Shown here in pieces: positions 23,171-25,436 of a DNA stretch of 25,436 bases. A program made the position numbers and the translations under genes. The DNA comes from Bryobacteraceae bacterium (GTDB lineage: Bacteria > Acidobacteriota > Terriglobia > Bryobacterales > Bryobacteraceae): NCBI GenBank assembly GCA_025350445.1, contig JANXXV010000340.1, positions 1 through 25,436 on the forward strand. The letters run 5' to 3'. Each line of letters opens with the position of its first letter. The stretch's first letter is position 1. The notes under the pieces are model-generated. The model saw nothing but the letters and a program-made list of their open reading frames with translations, was not told where the DNA came from and ran no database searches.

Positions 23171-23603
23171 AATTTTTCCCTTCGACGGCACTGGAATCGC
23201 CAAACCGCGTGTCAAAGTGCGGCGGCATAAGAATTCACCTCGCGCAGGTAAAATTCGTAGTCTCGAACTCAGAGGGTGGGTGCTCTCCGGAATTGGAGGG
23301 CAACGCTCTTTGTTGGTTACGAGTTTCACATTGCACGTGGCGACTGTACCGCATTGGCCCGCCGCGTTCCTAGAAGCTACCCTCTGAGGGATCAACGGCG
23401 AAGCTGACGGACACGGAAACTCAACCGTCCTCCATCAAATGCCGGGGTAGGGTAAATATGCGGACGAGCACAACGGGTACCCAAAGCCGTTCCTTGCGGC
23501 GGGAAAGGGTCATGACATCCGCGCCGGGATCATGCGCGTTCACACCGCCCTTCGTAACGGCTATTGTGGACGAAGCATTACACTAGTGTCTGGAGCAATC
23601 AAT
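23171..23603. other. Gene-free divergent region before msrA
   Basis: No gene is supported here. The stretch should hold the leftward promoter for the gene ending at 22361 and the rightward promoter for msrA, but I found no convincing -35/-10 pair. A 10-bp inverted repeat (23268-23277 with 23379-23388) is present without target duplication. Confidence 0.45.
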
Positions 23604-24077
23604 ATGGCTATTGCGACGTTTGGCGCAGGTTGTTTTTGGGGTGTGGAAGCTGCATTCCGTCAGTTGGCAGGCGTTATCAGTACTGCTGTTGGCTACCTCG
23701 GCGGTTCCCTGAAGAACCCCACCTACAAAGATGTTTGCGCGGGTGACACGGGTCACGCCGAAGTGGTTCAGGTGGAGTATGACCCGGCGAAGGTGTCCTT
23801 CGACGATCTTCTCAACGTTTTCTGGACCAATCACGATCCGACAACGCTGAATCGTCAGGGGCCGGATGTGGGCGCCCAGTACCGCTCGGCCATCTTCTTC
23901 CACACTCCGGAACAGGACGCGGCCGCGCGGGCATCGAAGGACAGTCTGCAGGCGTCGGGCAAAATCCGCAGACCCATCGTGACGGAGATCACACCGGCTT
24001 CCGAGTTTTACCGCGCCGAAGAATACCACCAGCAGTATCTGGAAAAGCGCGGCCTGTCGCACTGTCATATTGGTTAG
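23604..24077 (+). CDS. msrA: Peptide-methionine (S)-S-oxide reductase
   Basis: This 157-aa enzyme begins [20 protein letters not shown]. The GCFWG motif supplies catalytic C10. [26 protein letters not shown] and YDPAKVSF follow the standard order, and the C-terminal HCHIG supplies C154, a likely resolving cysteine. It reduces methionine-S-sulfoxide in oxidised proteins with thioredoxin. The length is typical for bacterial MsrA without an MsrB fusion. ATG 23604 follows GGAG by eight bases; the longer frame from 23532 is not supported. It appears monocistronic. A 7-bp stem (24077-24083 with 24102-24108) just past the stop could be a weak terminator lacking a T-tract. Confidence 0.95.
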   Translation: MAIATFGAGCFWGVEAAFRQLAGVISTAVGYLGGSLKNPTYKDVCAGDTGHAEVVQVEYDPAKVSFDDLLNVFWTNHDPTTLNRQGPDVGAQYRSAIFFHTPEQDAAARASKDSLQASGKIRRPIVTEITPASEFYRAEEYHQQYLEKRGLSHCHIG

Positions 24078-24216
24078 GGCTTGCTGAAGCGAGCTACGTA
24101 TCAAGCCCCACCTAATTGTTGACAATGCAAACGTGGCTCAAAGCAAAGCTAGTATTACAAGTTGTCTGAAGGCTCTCACGGTGCGAAGATCTGTTCGCTT
24201 GGGGCAATGTTGCCCG

Positions 24217-24258
24217 GTGGGGCGGACGCCCTCGCCGGCGCGGGTCCCCCTGGACCCG
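24217..24258. repeat. Second short GC-rich palindromic tract
   Basis: GTGGGGC (24217-24223) leads into GC-rich sequence and then a perfect 7-bp stem, CGGGTCC (24241-24247) with GGACCCG (24252-24258), loop CCCT. It shares its GTGGGGC opening and overall plan with the tract at 6708-6731. The surrounding stretch 24078-24351 shows no gene. Confidence 0.5.
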
Positions 24259-24351
24259 AAGTCCATGGATACAAGGCTGTCCTGAACGTTGACCCGGCAC
24301 AACCGTGATCCGCGAAAGATCGGCCTGATCGGCACTGACCTTAGGATCTCC

Positions 24352-24846
24352 TTATTCACGATTCCGAATGGCAACCCGGCTGCCACCGGCCCGGTCTGTC
24401 GGCATCTCGAATAGGTGTCCGAGCTCGGGCTGCAAGTGAATTCTACGCCGGGACCACAATAGCCAATCCCTCGATTCGACCAAAACCTTGTCCCTGCTCA
24501 CCAGCGTTGCGTCCAAGGCAAGTGCCGTAGCCGCAACCCAGAGATCATTTTCATCCAATGCCAGTCCTCGGCTATGACGAGTGAGTTTGATCGCTGCGTA
24601 GAAATCCCCCGCTATTTCCGGGATGGGCTCGCAATGGAAAGCGTTCAGAAGTTGGTTTCCCGCCTGCTCCAATTCAGACCGCCGCCTGCCTACGGGAAGG
24701 CGGGAACTTCCAAAGAGAATCTCGCCGCGAACAATCGGGCAGGTGACGATACGGTCTCCTTCGTTCAATCCGAACATCCACTTCTCAACTCGCGGATCCG
24801 CCCTCATTAGTTCGCTGATGGCGTTCGTATCCAGCAGGCATGTCAC
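24352..24846 (-). CDS. vapC: PIN-domain ribonuclease toxin, VapC-like
   Basis: This 164-aa protein starts MTCLLDTNAISELMRADPRV. The PIN acidic residues are in place: D6 (with N8), E42 (VRGEILFG), D98/D101 (LALDENDLWVAATAL) and D119 (LVSRDK). Such toxins cut tRNA or other RNA using Mg2+ or Mn2+. The C-terminus is unusual: after LVSRDK most relatives end within about 15-20 residues, but here about 44 residues continue (SRDWLLWSRRRIHLQ then a polar tail). That suggests a late frameshift or a lineage extension; the nuclease core itself looks complete. It starts 8 bp after the antitoxin stop. Confidence 0.88.
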   Translation of the reverse strand: MTCLLDTNAISELMRADPRVEKWMFGLNEGDRIVTCPIVRGEILFGSSRLPVGRRRSELEQAGNQLLNAFHCEPIPEIAGDFYAAIKLTRHSRGLALDENDLWVAATALALDATLVSRDKVLVESRDWLLWSRRRIHLQPELGHLFEMPTDRAGGSRVAIRNRE

Positions 24847-24854
24847 GGCTCCGT

Positions 24855-25103
24855 TTACCTGTCAAACGGCCCGTGGCCGCGCACAGGGAGTCGTGCTGCG
24901 GCAATGGCGGCGTCCAGGTCATCCACTGCTGCGGGACTCGGGTGAGGTAGTGCCTGAATGGTTCGAAGCACGGATTGAGGGGATGTCGCCCGATCGAGGA
25001 GAGATCGCAAACGTTCCAGCGCCAGTTGTTCCACGCTCTTCTGTTGTGCCGCCGCAACCCGCTCCAAACTACGTGCAAGATCATCTGGAATTTGGGTCGT
25101 CAT
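24855..25103 (-). CDS. Antitoxin of the VapC-like toxin
   Basis: This 82-aa acidic, soluble protein begins MTTQIPDDLARSLERVAAAQ, then KSVEQLALERLRSLLD. That is a strand-helix-helix start like ribbon-helix-helix or other VapB-class antitoxins that bind their own operator. The C-terminal half (SPAAVDDLDAAIAAARLPVR) suits the flexible toxin-neutralising tail. It is upstream of and in tandem with the toxin (8-bp gap), the usual antitoxin-first order. AGGAG stands very close to ATG 25103, a short spacing. Antitoxin subtype not settled. Confidence 0.82.
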   Translation of the reverse strand: MTTQIPDDLARSLERVAAAQQKSVEQLALERLRSLLDRATSPQSVLRTIQALPHPSPAAVDDLDAAIAAARLPVRGHGPFDR

Positions 25104-25370
25104 TTCTCCTATTGTCTCAAGACCCCGCCGCTGTTACATCTGCTCTCAACATTGGTCCCAGGATTGGCCACCGCACAGTCCTCGGCGCTCGATAAAAGAA
25201 CCACCCGAAAAAAGCATAATATCCTCCCCGCCCCTCGGTTCCAAACATGGGCCGCTTAACGATCACAAAAAAATTCAAACTATCTTCCCCACGCCAACAA
25301 CAACTTAACCTAAAATTCTCCTCACCGCCGTAAGCCTCGCCGCTACTCTCAACGCAGGAGTAACGTGAAA

Positions 25371-25436
25371 ATGTCTTCAAGACAGCTACGGAAACAAGCG
25401 CGCCTGAATGGCGCAAAAGCAGCCGGGACGAAGTCG
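25371..25436 (+). CDS. N-terminus of a basic protein cut by the window edge
   Basis: ATG 25371 (or GTG 25365, six bases earlier in frame) opens a frame that is still open at the last base. A good AGGAG (25356-25360) lies four bases before the GTG and ten before the ATG. The 22 visible residues begin MSSRQLRKQARLNGAKAAGT, followed by KS, and are rich in Lys, Arg, Ala and Gly. They resemble the start of a family of short Acidobacteria proteins with an N-A-x-K-S/T-x-G-P-x-T-x-E-G-K pattern, but too little is visible to be sure. The upstream 25104-25364 stretch shows no other gene. Confidence 0.5.
   Translation, partial: MSSRQLRKQARLNGAKAAGTKS

Noticed and set aside
23268..23388. 10-bp inverted repeat (CTCAGAGGGT with its complement) as a second MITE
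   Set aside because: Only 10 bp match, no target duplication, and a match of this size is not very unlikely by chance in several hundred bases.
25117..25416. 99-aa minus-strand ORF at the right edge
   Set aside because: Odd composition, no ribosome binding site, and it opposes the start of a plus-strand gene with a clear Shine-Dalgarno.
1..25436. CRISPR arrays, tRNA and rRNA genes, prophage modules, known defence systems
   Set aside because: No regular direct repeats with spacers, no tRNA-like cloverleaf or rRNA sequence, and no phage structural or defence effector genes beyond the VapBC-type pair were seen by eye.

Overview
This is a bacterial, high-GC window with dense coding. Its gene content fits an Acidobacteriota chromosome of the Bryobacterales/Solibacter type. 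The pointers are a secreted DUF1549/DUF1553 protein with a cytochrome-type CxxCH site paired with a DUF1501 protein, a DUF6282-type secreted metal hydrolase, an HpnE-type hopanoid enzyme, and short GC-rich palindromes between genes. The lineage is inferred from gene content; no rRNA or tRNA gene was seen.

Layout. At the left edge (1-650) lie the C-terminus of a serine recombinase and then a gene-free stretch. That stretch reads like a small transcription unit: a promoter-like pair, two clear hairpins, a tiny ORF and a strong intrinsic terminator. A membrane sensor kinase (minus) and a six-repeat S1-domain protein (plus) follow, divergent and overlapping at their 5' ends. Next comes a decayed region (3649-4780). 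It holds the N-terminal third of an IS1182-type transposase, broken by stop codons and a frameshift. A 233-bp non-coding element has inserted into it, with perfect 16-bp terminal inverted repeats and a 5-bp target duplication; joining the flanks at the duplication restores the transposase frame exactly.

Region 4781-6607 (minus) has a 40-aa membrane peptide, hpnE and a secreted carboxypeptidase-regulatory-like protein. Region 6936-11400 (minus) is a likely operon: a fused TrpE-TrpG anthranilate synthase, a Cys/His-rich membrane protein, a secreted two-domain VOC protein, a small winged-helix-like protein and an unknown membrane protein. Diverging from it, 11444-17644 (plus) is a tightly packed seven-gene run: DUF6282-type hydrolase, MATE exporter, class-I glutamine amidotransferase (C26), DinG-type helicase, QueD/PTPS, DinB-fold protein, DUF4188 protein. 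Most of these junctions overlap or abut, which implies translational coupling.

Region 17646-21273 (minus) holds the DUF1501 and cytochrome/DUF1549/DUF1553 pair. Across a 41-bp gap with a 9-bp inverted repeat, an APH-fold kinase-like gene diverges from it. The right end carries a peptidoglycan-binding-like secreted or particle-type protein of unknown role, msrA, a VapBC-type toxin-antitoxin pair, and the start of a basic protein cut by the window edge.

Most of the window is ordinary chromosome. The most unusual features are the transposase relic with its nested MITE-like element, the structured RNA-like unit at 319-534, a 40-aa ORF missed by size cut-offs, and the uncharacterised membrane proteins behind trpEG.
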